From NCBI GenBank assembly GCA_016789905.1, contig JAEUQC010000030.1:29144-93143 (forward strand): 64,000 bases of DNA, written 5' to 3'. Position numbers and translations under genes: made by a program. The notes beneath the pieces are model-generated. The model saw only the letters and a list, made by a program, of their open reading frames with translations. It was not told the origin of the DNA and did not search any database. Shown piece after piece: positions 51,042-60,366 of the stretch; within the stretch, counting starts at the first letter, position 1, and each line of letters opens with the position of its first letter. This stretch comes from Bryobacterales bacterium. Its GTDB lineage: Bacteria; Acidobacteriota; Terriglobia; Bryobacterales; Bryobacteraceae.

Positions 51042-51179
51042 ATGGTACAAGTAGCGAGTCTTTTCAATCAACTGCTGCAGCATTTCCCCCGCACCGAGTT
51101 CGCGGCATTGGTAAAGAAACACGGTGCCGAACGGGCCGCCAAGGGCTTCACCTGTTGGACGCAGTTTGTCTCTGGATGA
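51042..51179 (+). pseudogene. N-terminal remnant of an IS4-type transposase
   Basis: The frame gives 45 residues, MVQVASLFNQLLQHFPRTEF, then AALVKKHGAERAAKGFTCWTQF, before a stop. This is the DUF4372 N-terminal domain found on IS4/IS5-like transposases (often MQVAS-FSQLL and KGFTCWTQFVAM). The sequence ends exactly where the family continues into the catalytic domain. GGGAGG eight bases upstream shows that the original start is intact. No terminal repeats or catalytic part follow, so it is a scar of an old insertion. Confidence 0.75.
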
Positions 51180-51208
51180 GCATCACCCACCGCCGCGATT
51201 CGCAACAA

Positions 51209-52561
51209 TCACTTCTTCCGCCCCACCTTCTCCATCGCCCGCTTCACGGCCGCCATCACCGTCTCCTCCACTTCCTCCGTATACGGCCCCGGATTGCCGT
51301 AGTAAATATGGCTCTCCACCGGCTCATACCCGCCCTCTTTCAACACCCGCTTCGACACAATGTAACTCATCACATCGTTCGTATAACCCGCGACAATCGT
51401 ATCTTCCGAAGCAAACTCCTTCTTCACCCGCAACGCATAATCTACCACCACTTCGCCCCCCATCCCCACCAGCGTCACCGACTTTCCAAACCGGAACGCC
51501 TGCACCGGATACGGTATCGCCGTCACCGGCTTGCCCTTATCATAGGCGCGCAACATCACCTCCGCCCGCCGCTGCTTGAACCAGTTCGTTCCCTTCAACT
51601 CCTCTTCATACTGCGCCCGCGTATGCGGTGCAAATGCTAGCTCCGTCATCTGCCACGACGCCCGCAGCGGCCCATCCACTTTCTTTAACGGCCCCGCCAG
51701 CACCCGCGAAACCTCCGCCGACAAACTCTTCCCGTGCCTTTCCACCAGCGCATATGTGCCTCGCGGCTGCGGATTGGCATCCCCGCCGCAAAGCAGCATA
51801 AACAACGCCGTCACACCCGGATTCCGCGCCTCAAAATCGGCCTGCGCCACGCCCGCGTAGTCCCCATGCACCAGGAACAGATCGCCGCCCAGCGTCGTGT
51901 TGTGACACGCGTACCCAAACAGCACCGCCCGCAGCTTGCCATCCGGCGTTGTGATTCGAAACACCGGCACGTCCTGGTCCACTGGCCCTGCCGGATTCAG
52001 ACTATTTTTGATTTCGCCATTCACCGCCAGCCGCCGGTTCATAGCGAACGACCCTGTTCCGTGGCCAATCGACACCTCCGCCGGTGCCAGATCCCCCAGC
52101 GCGGCGCCCACTACGCTCACCAACTTCTCCACCAGCCCATTGCCGTATTCGACAATCATTTGCTTCTGTTCCGGCGTCAGGTCGAACATTGTCTCCAGGT
52201 TGTCCCGCACAGTTGGCCCGCTATGCGTATGGGAAGAGTTGATCATCAACTGGGCCCGGCGCAGCCCGTACTTCTTCTCCACCTCCGCGCCCACCCGCTC
52301 GGCAATCGAGCGCGACATGCCAATTAAGTCCGTGGTGACAACGACAAACTTCCCATTTTTTTTGTCTGCGAATGCCAGCGCCTTCGCCCAAAGCTCCTGT
52401 TTCACACCCTCCGAGGGCTTCTTCCGCGCCGCATAGCCCGACAGGTAAATCGGCTTGTCCGGCGTTATCTTTATTCGCCCCACTCCCACCTGCAAATCGC
52501 CCGCCAGCAGCGGCGTCATCAGCAGAATTCCAACCAGAAGACGTAACATGACCCGCAGCAT
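51209..52561 (-). CDS. Neutral/alkaline ceramidase-like hydrolase
   Basis: A 450-residue exported protein. Signal peptide MLRVMLRLLVGILLMTPLLA; the mature part begins GVGRIKITPDKPIYLSGYA, the usual start of the neutral ceramidase N-terminal domain. NSSHTHSGP (near residue 115) supplies two of the zinc-binding histidines, and GYACHNTTLGG (near 220) contains a third. Enzymes of this family cleave ceramide or related amides; in bacteria without sphingolipids the true substrate is unknown. I chose the middle of three in-frame starts (52561), since 52549 would shorten the signal. Confidence 0.82.
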   Translation of the reverse strand: MLRVMLRLLVGILLMTPLLAGDLQVGVGRIKITPDKPIYLSGYAARKKPSEGVKQELWAKALAFADKKNGKFVVVTTDLIGMSRSIAERVGAEVEKKYGLRRAQLMINSSHTHSGPTVRDNLETMFDLTPEQKQMIVEYGNGLVEKLVSVVGAALGDLAPAEVSIGHGTGSFAMNRRLAVNGEIKNSLNPAGPVDQDVPVFRITTPDGKLRAVLFGYACHNTTLGGDLFLVHGDYAGVAQADFEARNPGVTALFMLLCGGDANPQPRGTYALVERHGKSLSAEVSRVLAGPLKKVDGPLRASWQMTELAFAPHTRAQYEEELKGTNWFKQRRAEVMLRAYDKGKPVTAIPYPVQAFRFGKSVTLVGMGGEVVVDYALRVKKEFASEDTIVAGYTNDVMSYIVSKRVLKEGGYEPVESHIYYGNPGPYTEEVEETVMAAVKRAMEKVGRKK

Positions 52562-52685
52562 ACCAAACCATGGAAACAACCGCTCTAACGCCAGCGGCGG
52601 TGCGCACCAGCGGTCTGCTGCCGTGGAACGGAAAAACTTTGAAAATACTGTTCCGCTGACCCCGGCCGGCTGTCCTCGGGTTCAT

Positions 52686-53995
52686 ATGCTTTCGAATCAC
52701 AAACGCCTGTTGCTCGCGGCCGTCGCCGCTGGAGGGTTGTCGGTAGCCGCGGATTTCGATGAGACGCGACTGCGAACCACGCTCGCTGGCGGGCCGCTTG
52801 GCGGCGTGACTGCCTCCGGTTCCGTGGACTTCCAACTGCGTCCGTCAAGCGGCGACCGCAGTTTCCGCCTGGAGGTAGAGGGTCTGAACCTGCCTGCCGG
52901 TACGACGCTCCAGGTGTTTGTGAACAACGAGCCCCTCGGCCGGCTCATCGTTAGCGGTCCGCCGGCACGCGGAGGCGAACTGGAACTGGCCTCGCGTGAC
53001 GGAGCATCCGTTCCCAAACTGGAGCCTGACGACGTAGTGAGCGTAAGAGGGACTGGCGGTGTGTTGCTGAGCGGCGTATTGCAGCGACCCATTCTGGACG
53101 ATTCGCCGATCACGCCTGCGCCGACCGCGGCGCCACTATTGGCCGCGACGGTTCCAGATGACAGCCGTGTGCTGTGAACTCCGCTTGCCGGCGGCGGAAT
53201 CGGCGGTGTTCGGCCGTCGGGCGAAGTGGAATTCCGTGATGACCGGCGAACAAACAGCGCCCGCCTATTCGTAGAGGTAAGCGGGGTCAACCTGCGTGAA
53301 GGCACCGAGCTGGAAGTAGAAGTGAACGGGCGCCGCGCCGAGGTGGCGAGTTGGAACTGGATAGCCGTAACGGGGAGCGGATCGAACAGCCCAAGGCTGG
53401 CGACCTGGTCCGTGCTCTCGGCCCTAATGGCCCGGTCCTAGCCGGCGCGCTGCAGGTCCGGACGTTTGACGACAACCCGAAGTCTGAATCGTCCGCGAGC
53501 ACGTCCACGAATTTGGTCCAACTTGCGGCTGGCGGTGAACGGGTGCAGTCTCCTCTAACCGGAGGCGCGGTCAACGGGCTCAAGCCGTCGGGCTCCATTG
53601 ACTTCCGTACGGCTGCGGATGGCAACGGATCGAAGCTGAATGTGGAAGTGGAGGACTTGAACCTGCCGGCCGGCACACAAGTCACTGTGTTTGTGGGCGA
53701 TCACGTCGCTGGTAAGATTACGATCGGCCCGCCCCCGATGCGTGGCGGCGAGTTGGAAATCAACACGCGGGATGGCGGCGTGGTACCAGCGATGGCGCCG
53801 GGAGAAGTTGTCAGCGTCCGTACAGCCGCTGGCGCGGTGCTTCTCACGGGAGTTGTTCAGATAAAGTCATTCACGGTAGTACCGGCGGTTCCGGGCCCGA
53901 AAGTTGACGATCCGAAGGGCCCAAATTCGGGCAGCGGCTCCAACAGCGGTTCCGGTAGCGGCAACGGGAATTCCGGCTCGGGAAAGGGGAAATAA
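52686..53995 (+). pseudogene. Broken gene for a secreted protein with three tandem ~110-residue domains
   Basis: The intact parent would have a signal peptide (MLSNHKRLLLAAVAAGGLSVA) and three copies of a beta-rich domain with the framework G-G-VNGLKPSGSIDF, LNVEVEDLNLPAGT, RGGELEINTRDG, VVSVRTA-GAVLLTGV, then a Gly/Ser/Asn/Lys tail. Copy 1 (about 52750-53110) and copy 3 (about 53510-53865) are intact. Copy 2 is broken twice: TGA at 53175-53177 stands between V-L and T-P-L, where a sense codon is expected, and near 53326-53335 about eight residues are missing and the reading frame changes. The domain family is unknown to me; CHRD-like beta domains are the nearest visual match. Confidence 0.75.
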
Positions 53996-54041
53996 CTCCC
54001 AGCGCGCAACCGAGGAAACGCGTCAAAGTAGGAAGAGCGAA

Positions 54042-54920
54042 ATGACCTGTCCCGTTCTTCTATCTATTGGCGAAATCCTCTGGGACCAATACCCTGACCG
54101 CCGCACGCTCGGGGGCGCGCCGTTTAATCTGGCTGCGCACGCCGCGCGCCTTGGCTTCGCCTCCTACTTCATTAGCGCAGTGGGGAATGACGAACCCGGT
54201 ACCGAGGCGCTGGCACTGGCGGAAGGGTGGGGTGTCGACATGACCTACACCCGCCGCCATCCCCACTGGGAGACAGGCGTCGTGGACGTAACGCTTGGGC
54301 CTGGCGGCCATCCGTCCTATCACCTTCGACGCCCCTCCGCTTGGGAAGAACCCGAACTCACTCTTTGCCAAACGGAGGCCATCCGGGCGTTGCGGCCGCG
54401 ATGGCTTGTTTGCGGCACACTCCAGCAGACCTGCCCCCAGGCCCGCGCCACGCGCCTTTCTCTCGATGGCATCCCTCTCTTTTACGACGTCAATTTGCGC
54501 CCCGGATTCGAAGATGCCCGCACGGTGGACGAACTCCTCCGTTCCGCCACCGCCGTAAAATGCAACGATGCCGAGTTCGAATGGATGACCCGAGAACTTT
54601 CGCTCGATGGTGACCCGGCCCAGGCGATTCTCCGCCGCTATCCGGTCTCGGTACTTTGCGTGACGCTAGGGGCCGAGGGTTGCGAACTCCATTCCAATGG
54701 CGGCACTGTACGCGCGCGTCCCCCCGCCATTAACCCCATTGATACCGTTGGAGCAGGAGACGCGTTTTCCGCCGCTCTGCTCCACGGCTTGACGAACCAT
54801 TGGCCACTCGACCAGACGGCCCGCTTCGCGAATGCGCTGGGGTCGCTCGTTGCCTCTCGATCCGGAGCCATCCCCGCGTGGAGTCGAGAAGAGCTCTACA
54901 CGGCCGCCAACTTGCAGTAG
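54042..54920 (+). CDS. PfkB-family carbohydrate kinase (fructokinase-like)
   Basis: The 292-residue kinase begins LSIGEILWDQYPDRRTLGGAPFNLAAHAARLG (about 6-37), the sugar-binding N-terminus of PfkB kinases, and ends with the ATP-binding and catalytic segment DTVGAGDAFSAALLHG (about 245-260), with the catalytic Asp. It should phosphorylate fructose or a related sugar in the cytoplasm. ATG 54042 has AGGAAG upstream; the longer frame is rejected because it overlaps the Gly/Ser tail of the pseudogene. Its 3' end overlaps the convergent membrane-peroxiredoxin gene by 25 bases. Confidence 0.9.
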   Translation: MTCPVLLSIGEILWDQYPDRRTLGGAPFNLAAHAARLGFASYFISAVGNDEPGTEALALAEGWGVDMTYTRRHPHWETGVVDVTLGPGGHPSYHLRRPSAWEEPELTLCQTEAIRALRPRWLVCGTLQQTCPQARATRLSLDGIPLFYDVNLRPGFEDARTVDELLRSATAVKCNDAEFEWMTRELSLDGDPAQAILRRYPVSVLCVTLGAEGCELHSNGGTVRARPPAINPIDTVGAGDAFSAALLHGLTNHWPLDQTARFANALGSLVASRSGAIPAWSREELYTAANLQ

Positions 54921-55792
54921 TCCGGCCGTGACGCGGCGGACTCATGCCGATAGGCCGTAACGATCTTGCCGTTCAGTACCAAGAACGCCCCGGGCATCTG
55001 AAATCCATCTCCTGCCAATGCGCCCAATCCGTGTCCATCGGCGAACACGGCCCTTGCGCCTCGGAGCCACACGGGCCATCCAAACAGTTGCCGCCACGCC
55101 CCGCGCCGAAGTTCAAACCTGCGATAAAGACCCCTCCCCCGGTCGGAGAATCGCGGCACATCGTCCAACGCGTATCGTGCGAAGAACGCGGCGGCTTCCG
55201 CGTCCGGACTCATATGCACAAGCGCGATTCGCACGCCAGCGGCCTCAATCCGCGATCGCTGTACGCGCAGGTCCGCCAGCGCTTCGCGGCAAAACGTGCA
55301 GCCAAAATGACGCAGAAAAACCAACAAAACCGGCTGATCTTTTGAAAGCAAATCGATTGTCTTCCCGTCCTGGTCCCGTACATCGGAAGCGTCGCTTCCC
55401 GGGTCCGCCAGATACGCTCGCCAAGCTCCGCGAAGGATCAAATAGAACGGCACGAGCCAAATCAGGTCGTTAAACACATTCACGAGTCCAAACTTCCACG
55501 GCATCCGTCCGAGCATCGCCGCCTGAAAAAAACCGATTGGGCCAAACAGTTTCCCCAGGAACCCAACCAGTACGACAGGCCAATGGCGAACCGGGTCCGC
55601 CGACGCCGCCGCATATCCAACTCCATACACGCCAACAATCATCGCGATGCACTGCCATAGCTCCGGATAGTTCGGCCGTTCCATCGCCGCCCAGTCGAAC
55701 AACAAGTTCGGCGAAAACCCGAAAATGAGGCCCCAGCCGATGTTGTAGATCCCAGCGGCGAGCAGCCATCGTTTCATCCATTTCGCGGCCAT
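54896..55792 (-). CDS. Four-helix membrane protein fused to a peroxiredoxin-like domain
   Basis: A 298-residue two-domain protein. Residues 1-125 have four predicted helices (near 6-26, 42-60, 66-86 and 100-118) similar in size to small DoxX-like membrane proteins. From about 150 a thioredoxin-fold AhpC/TSA-like domain follows with the redox motif RHFGCTFCREAL (C-x2-C near residues 162-165) and FSDRGRGLYRRFELRRG, the pattern of SelL/Prx-like2 relatives. ATG 55792 was chosen because the hydrophobic segment starts nearby. The fusion places a redox domain at the membrane, perhaps for quinone- or lipid-peroxide reduction. Confidence 0.75.
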   Translation of the reverse strand: MAAKWMKRWLLAAGIYNIGWGLIFGFSPNLLFDWAAMERPNYPELWQCIAMIVGVYGVGYAAASADPVRHWPVVLVGFLGKLFGPIGFFQAAMLGRMPWKFGLVNVFNDLIWLVPFYLILRGAWRAYLADPGSDASDVRDQDGKTIDLLSKDQPVLLVFLRHFGCTFCREALADLRVQRSRIEAAGVRIALVHMSPDAEAAAFFARYALDDVPRFSDRGRGLYRRFELRRGAWRQLFGWPVWLRGARAVFADGHGLGALAGDGFQMPGAFLVLNGKIVTAYRHESAASRPDYCKLAAV

Positions 55793-55924
55793 ACTTCTAT
55801 TTTGATGCCGCCGCGACCCCTTTGGCGCTAACGTCTTCGAAAGGTCATCGGCGCGTCCGCCCCCATGCCAGGTCCGGCGGGGCACTCCCCACGTCAAACC
55901 ATGCCCGATTCACGCGCGGTAATC

Positions 55925-56000
<76 letters not shown>

Positions 56001-56016
56001 TACCCCTTCTACTGTA

Positions 56017-59000
56017 CTAGAAGGTGATCTTCAACGACATCTGCCACGAACGCGGGCTGTCCTGACCGGTAATGGTTCCGAACGCCGAACTCGTCGGATC
56101 CGTGTTCGGATCCGAAAGATTCGGATGGTTCATGGCGTTAAACGTCTCCGCCCGGAACTGCGTGTTCCACCGTTCGGTGATCTGGAAATTCTTGATCAAC
56201 GAAAAGTCCCAACGGTCCTGCGTGGGGCCGCGCACGCCGCTGAAGCGGATGGGGAACGTTCGCAGGTTGGACGCCAGTTGTTGCGCCACAACGCGGTTGA
56301 AGCCCGCATCCACATTGAACCAGCCGTCAACACCACGTTTCCCTTCCGGAAGAACGATGTTCTTCAGATCCCCGTTGAAAATACGGTTGCCGAAGCCCAA
56401 CGGAGCGCCGGTCTGGTGCTGATACAGCCCGCCCAACTGCCAGCCGCCGGCCGCGAAGTCCAGTGCCCGGTGCATCTGGGAGCCAAACTTCCGGCCGCGG
56501 CCAAAGGGAATCTCCCAAATGCCCGATCCCGTGAACCGGTGGGTACGGTCCAGCGCCGCCACCGTCTCATAAGGCATCGCGTCCTGGACGTTCAGAAACT
56601 CGGTTGCCTCCATTGCTTTGGAATAGGTGTAGGATCCCTGCACCGTCCAGCCATTGGCCATGCGCCGCTCAATCCGGGACTGCATGGAGTGATACCAAGA
56701 GTATCCGGCCGGATCGGCATTCAACGTCACGTTTCCAAAGTGGGGATACGCACGCAGCAGACTTCCCCGCGTCTGATTCTGCCCGAAAATCGGATTCAGG
56801 CCGAAGAACGGATTGCGGAAGTTCTGGCCCAGGAAGTTGATCGCGTTCTGGTCGCGCACGGGTGAAGTGCTCAAATACTGAGCCGGTGTGTAGTTTAAGT
56901 TCCGGTTGATATTCAGCCGCGTGTTCCGGTTGCCGACGTAGGAAACTTCGATCATGAACTTCTGCGGCAGTTCCTGCTGCACACCGAAGCTGTAGCGCTG
57001 CGCGTAGGGGTTGCGCCGGTCGGCGGCCCAGAAATTCAAGTCTTGTCCGATGTTGGTCATCAGGCCTCCCGCGGCGCCTAACGGTTTGATCAGGCCCGTT
57101 GGGAACGGGTTCGCGTTGGTGGCGATAAATGTGATGCCGTTGTCGAGCGAAGCCTGCATCGGGGTGGACTGTGCGAAACCAGACTGATTCGAATTGGAAT
57201 AGTTCGACCCGATCGACGCAAAATAGACGCCGTACCCGGCACGAATAATCGTCTTCGGCTTCATTTGGTAGGCCAAGCCAAAACGGGGCATCAGGTTTAA
57301 CTTTGGCGAATTCCAGAACGAACGGGAGTTCCCGCCAACACCAGCGAAGGTCAATCCGCCCAGCGCGCGGAACTGGCTGGCGGGAAGCTCGGGAATCGGG
57401 TTGGCCGCGTAGTTCACTCGCGCCGCCGCGTCCAGAGGATTCGCCGTCGTGCCCGCGAATCCAATCGCCGATCGGTTGAAGCGCTCCGTCAAAGGCGTCT
57501 CGTACTCGTACCGGATGCCCACGTTCAGCGTCAGTTTTTTCGAGACTTTCCAATCGTCCTGCAAGTACATGGCGAAGTACTTGTCCTGCTCAATGTAGCT
57601 ATCGACGATGCTCATGGAGCCGGCCGGAATTCCCAGCAGCATGGCCGCCACTTCTCCGCCTAAAGTCGGATTGGCCGCCGTGTCGTTGGCCCTGGTGTAG
57701 GTGGCGTTGAACGAGAACTGCGGCGAAATCGCCTGATGGAAACGGTTCCGGCTCTCCCTGTAGATCCGGTATTCCGGTCCAAACCGGAAGCTGTGATTGC
57801 CCCACATTTTGGTGAAATTGCCCACGAAAGAGTGAGTGGTGGACGCAGTAAGTCCGTCTCCGCTTTCCCAGCTTGCCAGGGAGGTGAATGGCGCCACACC
57901 CACGTTCGGCAGCGTCGCCAGCGTTTTGTCCGGAATCAGGTTTAAGAGGTTCTGCGAGAAACCGAGACCAGTGAGGTCGGCTCCGCGCGAGGTGCGACGT
58001 TCCGGGAAATCCTGGAACGTCAAACCATAGCGGAAGTTGGCGAGGAACGTGGGGCCGAAGACGACAACGTCGTCGAGCGCGATGCCTTTATTGTTCCGGT
58101 TCAGGATTACGCCCACCACATCGTTACTAAAGACGCGGTTCTTGTCCTCCTCCCAGTAATCGCGGTGCAGGCGCAGGAACATCCGGTGGTTTTCGCTGAA
58201 GGCGTGGTCGAACCGTCCCAGCCAAACCCAGTAGTCCTCCAGCGCCTTGCCCGTCCGGAAATAGTTATTGCGCTGCTCCACCGTTCCCGTCTGGTTCGGC
58301 AGCGGATAGAGCTTAATCAAGTTCATTCCCACCGGGTCCAGCCGGCTGGCCGGCAGGATGTTTCCCGGGATCGGTTGCCGAACGTAGCGGCCGCCCACCA
58401 GTTGGGTGGAACGCGGATCATAGACCTGATATCCGGCGCCGCGCGCCAGCCATTCGCTGAGGTCGCCATTGCGCATTTTCTCCGTGGGCACGGTCGATGT
58501 ATTCGCCTCCGGATTTCCGAATTTGTTGGCCTCATAGGCGAAGAACCAAAATGTACGATTTTTGCCGTTATAGACCTTCGGCACGGTGATGGGCGCGCCG
58601 ATGGAGAAGCCGTAGCGGTTGTCCTGATAAACCGGCAGTTTCTGCCCGGCGCGATTGTTGAAGATGGTCGGTGCGTCGAACACGGAGTGCCGCAGCCAGT
58701 GGTGCATTTCGCCGTGCACGGCGTTCGTTCCGCTTTTGGTGGAAACGTTCACCGTGCTGCCCATGGTGTGCCCCAGTGAGGCGTCGAACGCGGTGGTCTG
58801 CACGCGGAATTCACTGATCGCAGTTGGCGGCGGGGAGAATGCCACACGCGGCGCGGTGCCGTCGGAAAAAGTGTTGGACACGCCGTCGATGGAAAACTCG
58901 TTTTGATTGTTGCCGCCGCCATCCGTCGAAAACTGCGACGGCGCGGCGTTAAACGCCGCCTTCCGCAGCCGCAGATTCGTGCCGTTCACCGTGCCCGGCG

Positions 59001-59472
59001 CCAGATGCACCAGGTCCATGGCGTTGCCGGCGAAGAGTGGCAGTTCCAACACACGCCGCTCGTCAATCACCTGTCCCAACGAAGCCTCCGCCGTCGATAG
59101 CAGTGGCGTTGTGTCCTTCACCTCAATCGTTTCCGTGGTCGCGCCCACTTCCAACGCGACGTTTACTTCCACGCTGTCGTTAATACGAACCTGAATCTCC
59201 GTCCGCACCCACTTTTTGAAGCCGCCCGCCTCCGCGGTCAACGTGTAGGTGCCCGGAAGCAGATAGGGCATCGAGAAATTTCCCAGATCGTTGGTTTTGG
59301 CGCCAGCCGCCACGCCCGTGTTGGCATTCGTGATGCGCACATCGGCGCCGGGAACAGCCGCTCCCGTTGGATCCACCACACGGCCGAGCACGGTGCCGCG
59401 GGCGTCCTGCGCCTCCAGCGGCAAGGCCGCCAGCAGCGCCGTAAAAATGATACAGCGAGTACCTGAAGTCAT
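56017..59472 (-). CDS. TonB-dependent receptor, Oar-like, with carboxypeptidase-regulatory-like domain
   Basis: A 1151-residue outer-membrane protein. Signal peptide (MTSGTRCIIFTALLAALPLEAQ), the regulatory-like beta domain GTVLGRVVDPTGAAVPGADVRI (about 25-46), plug region with FSIDGVSNTFSDG, and a long barrel ending in SLKITF, the aromatic terminal residue of outer-membrane barrels. A second copy of the same architecture lies nearby on the other strand. The gene starts 38 bases upstream of the ABC ATPase stop on the same strand. ATG 59472 was chosen because the signal peptide begins there; the longer frame adds 15 residues. Confidence 0.9.
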   Translation of the reverse strand: MTSGTRCIIFTALLAALPLEAQDARGTVLGRVVDPTGAAVPGADVRITNANTGVAAGAKTNDLGNFSMPYLLPGTYTLTAEAGGFKKWVRTEIQVRINDSVEVNVALEVGATTETIEVKDTTPLLSTAEASLGQVIDERRVLELPLFAGNAMDLVHLAPGTVNGTNLRLRKAAFNAAPSQFSTDGGGNNQNEFSIDGVSNTFSDGTAPRVAFSPPPTAISEFRVQTTAFDASLGHTMGSTVNVSTKSGTNAVHGEMHHWLRHSVFDAPTIFNNRAGQKLPVYQDNRYGFSIGAPITVPKVYNGKNRTFWFFAYEANKFGNPEANTSTVPTEKMRNGDLSEWLARGAGYQVYDPRSTQLVGGRYVRQPIPGNILPASRLDPVGMNLIKLYPLPNQTGTVEQRNNYFRTGKALEDYWVWLGRFDHAFSENHRMFLRLHRDYWEEDKNRVFSNDVVGVILNRNNKGIALDDVVVFGPTFLANFRYGLTFQDFPERRTSRGADLTGLGFSQNLLNLIPDKTLATLPNVGVAPFTSLASWESGDGLTASTTHSFVGNFTKMWGNHSFRFGPEYRIYRESRNRFHQAISPQFSFNATYTRANDTAANPTLGGEVAAMLLGIPAGSMSIVDSYIEQDKYFAMYLQDDWKVSKKLTLNVGIRYEYETPLTERFNRSAIGFAGTTANPLDAAARVNYAANPIPELPASQFRALGGLTFAGVGGNSRSFWNSPKLNLMPRFGLAYQMKPKTIIRAGYGVYFASIGSNYSNSNQSGFAQSTPMQASLDNGITFIATNANPFPTGLIKPLGAAGGLMTNIGQDLNFWAADRRNPYAQRYSFGVQQELPQKFMIEVSYVGNRNTRLNINRNLNYTPAQYLSTSPVRDQNAINFLGQNFRNPFFGLNPIFGQNQTRGSLLRAYPHFGNVTLNADPAGYSWYHSMQSRIERRMANGWTVQGSYTYSKAMEATEFLNVQDAMPYETVAALDRTHRFTGSGIWEIPFGRGRKFGSQMHRALDFAAGGWQLGGLYQHQTGAPLGFGNRIFNGDLKNIVLPEGKRGVDGWFNVDAGFNRVVAQQLASNLRTFPIRFSGVRGPTQDRWDFSLIKNFQITERWNTQFRAETFNAMNHPNLSDPNTDPTSSAFGTITGQDSPRSWQMSLKITF

Positions 59473-59510
59473 GCCTGCATCATAGCGAATGCCAGACAAG
59501 GATGTAACCG

Positions 59511-60302
59511 CTACCACATATGGTAGAAGCCATCGCGCTGGGTCACCGTCACTGGTATGCCGAACAGTTCCCCCAGCCGGTCCTCGGTAAGGATTTCCGC
59601 CTTCGGTCCATCCTGAAACACCCGTCCGCCCTTCATGCAGATCACGCGGTCGATCTCCGGAATGATGTCCGGCAAGTGATGGGTGACCAGAATCACCGCC
59701 ACGCCGCTCTGGGCCAGTTTTCGCGACGCATCTCGCAGTTCGCCCATTGCCCGGATGTCGAGGCTGTTCGACGGCTCATCCAGAATTAGCGCCTTCGGCG
59801 AATGCGCCAGCGCCCGGGCGATCACGGCGCGCCGCGCCTCGCCGGAGCTCAACTCCGTCATCAGCCGCTCCCGCAGGTGCCGAATTTCCAGGTAGTCCAG
59901 AAGCTCCTCCGCCCGCGCTTCCATTTCCGGCGTCACCGGATGGTACGGCCAGATGCCGACACTGGAATGAAAGCCCGATAGGACCGTTTCGAACACCGAA
60001 TAGGGCTGCGTACAAAGCTGCACCAGATCGTTCGTCACGATTCCCATCCAGCTCCGCAGCTCCCAAACATTCCAGATTTGCTGCCCTAAAATCTGCATTT
60101 CGCAGCGCGGCGGCGGCCAGCGCGTGTACAGTTCCCGTGTGATTGTCTTGATCAGCGTGGACTTGCCGGACCCGTTGGGCCCGACAATGGCGACGTTTTC
60201 TCCAAGGCTAATCGATAAGTTCACGTTGTCGAGGGCGATTTGCTCGTCCCGATAAACGCTGACATTCTTCCAAACGATGAAATCTTTCTTAGACGAAATC
60301 AT
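59511..60302 (-). CDS. Stand-alone ABC transporter ATP-binding protein
   Basis: A 263-residue ATPase with Walker A GPNGSGKST (about 42-50), signature ELSSGEARR (near 154), Walker B ALILDEPSNSLD (about 174-185) and the H-loop VTHHLPD. It reads like the ATPases of the ModF/ATP-dependent metal-ion group with an extended insert (YTRWPPPRCEMQ). No permease or substrate-binding gene is adjacent: neighbours are TonB receptors on both sides. The start is ATG 60302; a TTG at 60323 would add seven residues. It may energise a distant transporter or act in regulation. Confidence 0.8.
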   Translation of the reverse strand: MISSKKDFIVWKNVSVYRDEQIALDNVNLSISLGENVAIVGPNGSGKSTLIKTITRELYTRWPPPRCEMQILGQQIWNVWELRSWMGIVTNDLVQLCTQPYSVFETVLSGFHSSVGIWPYHPVTPEMEARAEELLDYLEIRHLRERLMTELSSGEARRAVIARALAHSPKALILDEPSNSLDIRAMGELRDASRKLAQSGVAVILVTHHLPDIIPEIDRVICMKGGRVFQDGPKAEILTEDRLGELFGIPVTVTQRDGFYHMW

Positions 60303-60366
60303 TGTGCTTAAGGTTTCGTACAATTAAAGCATCAAGCCGCTAAGGCTTCAGGAGAAATAAAAGAAC

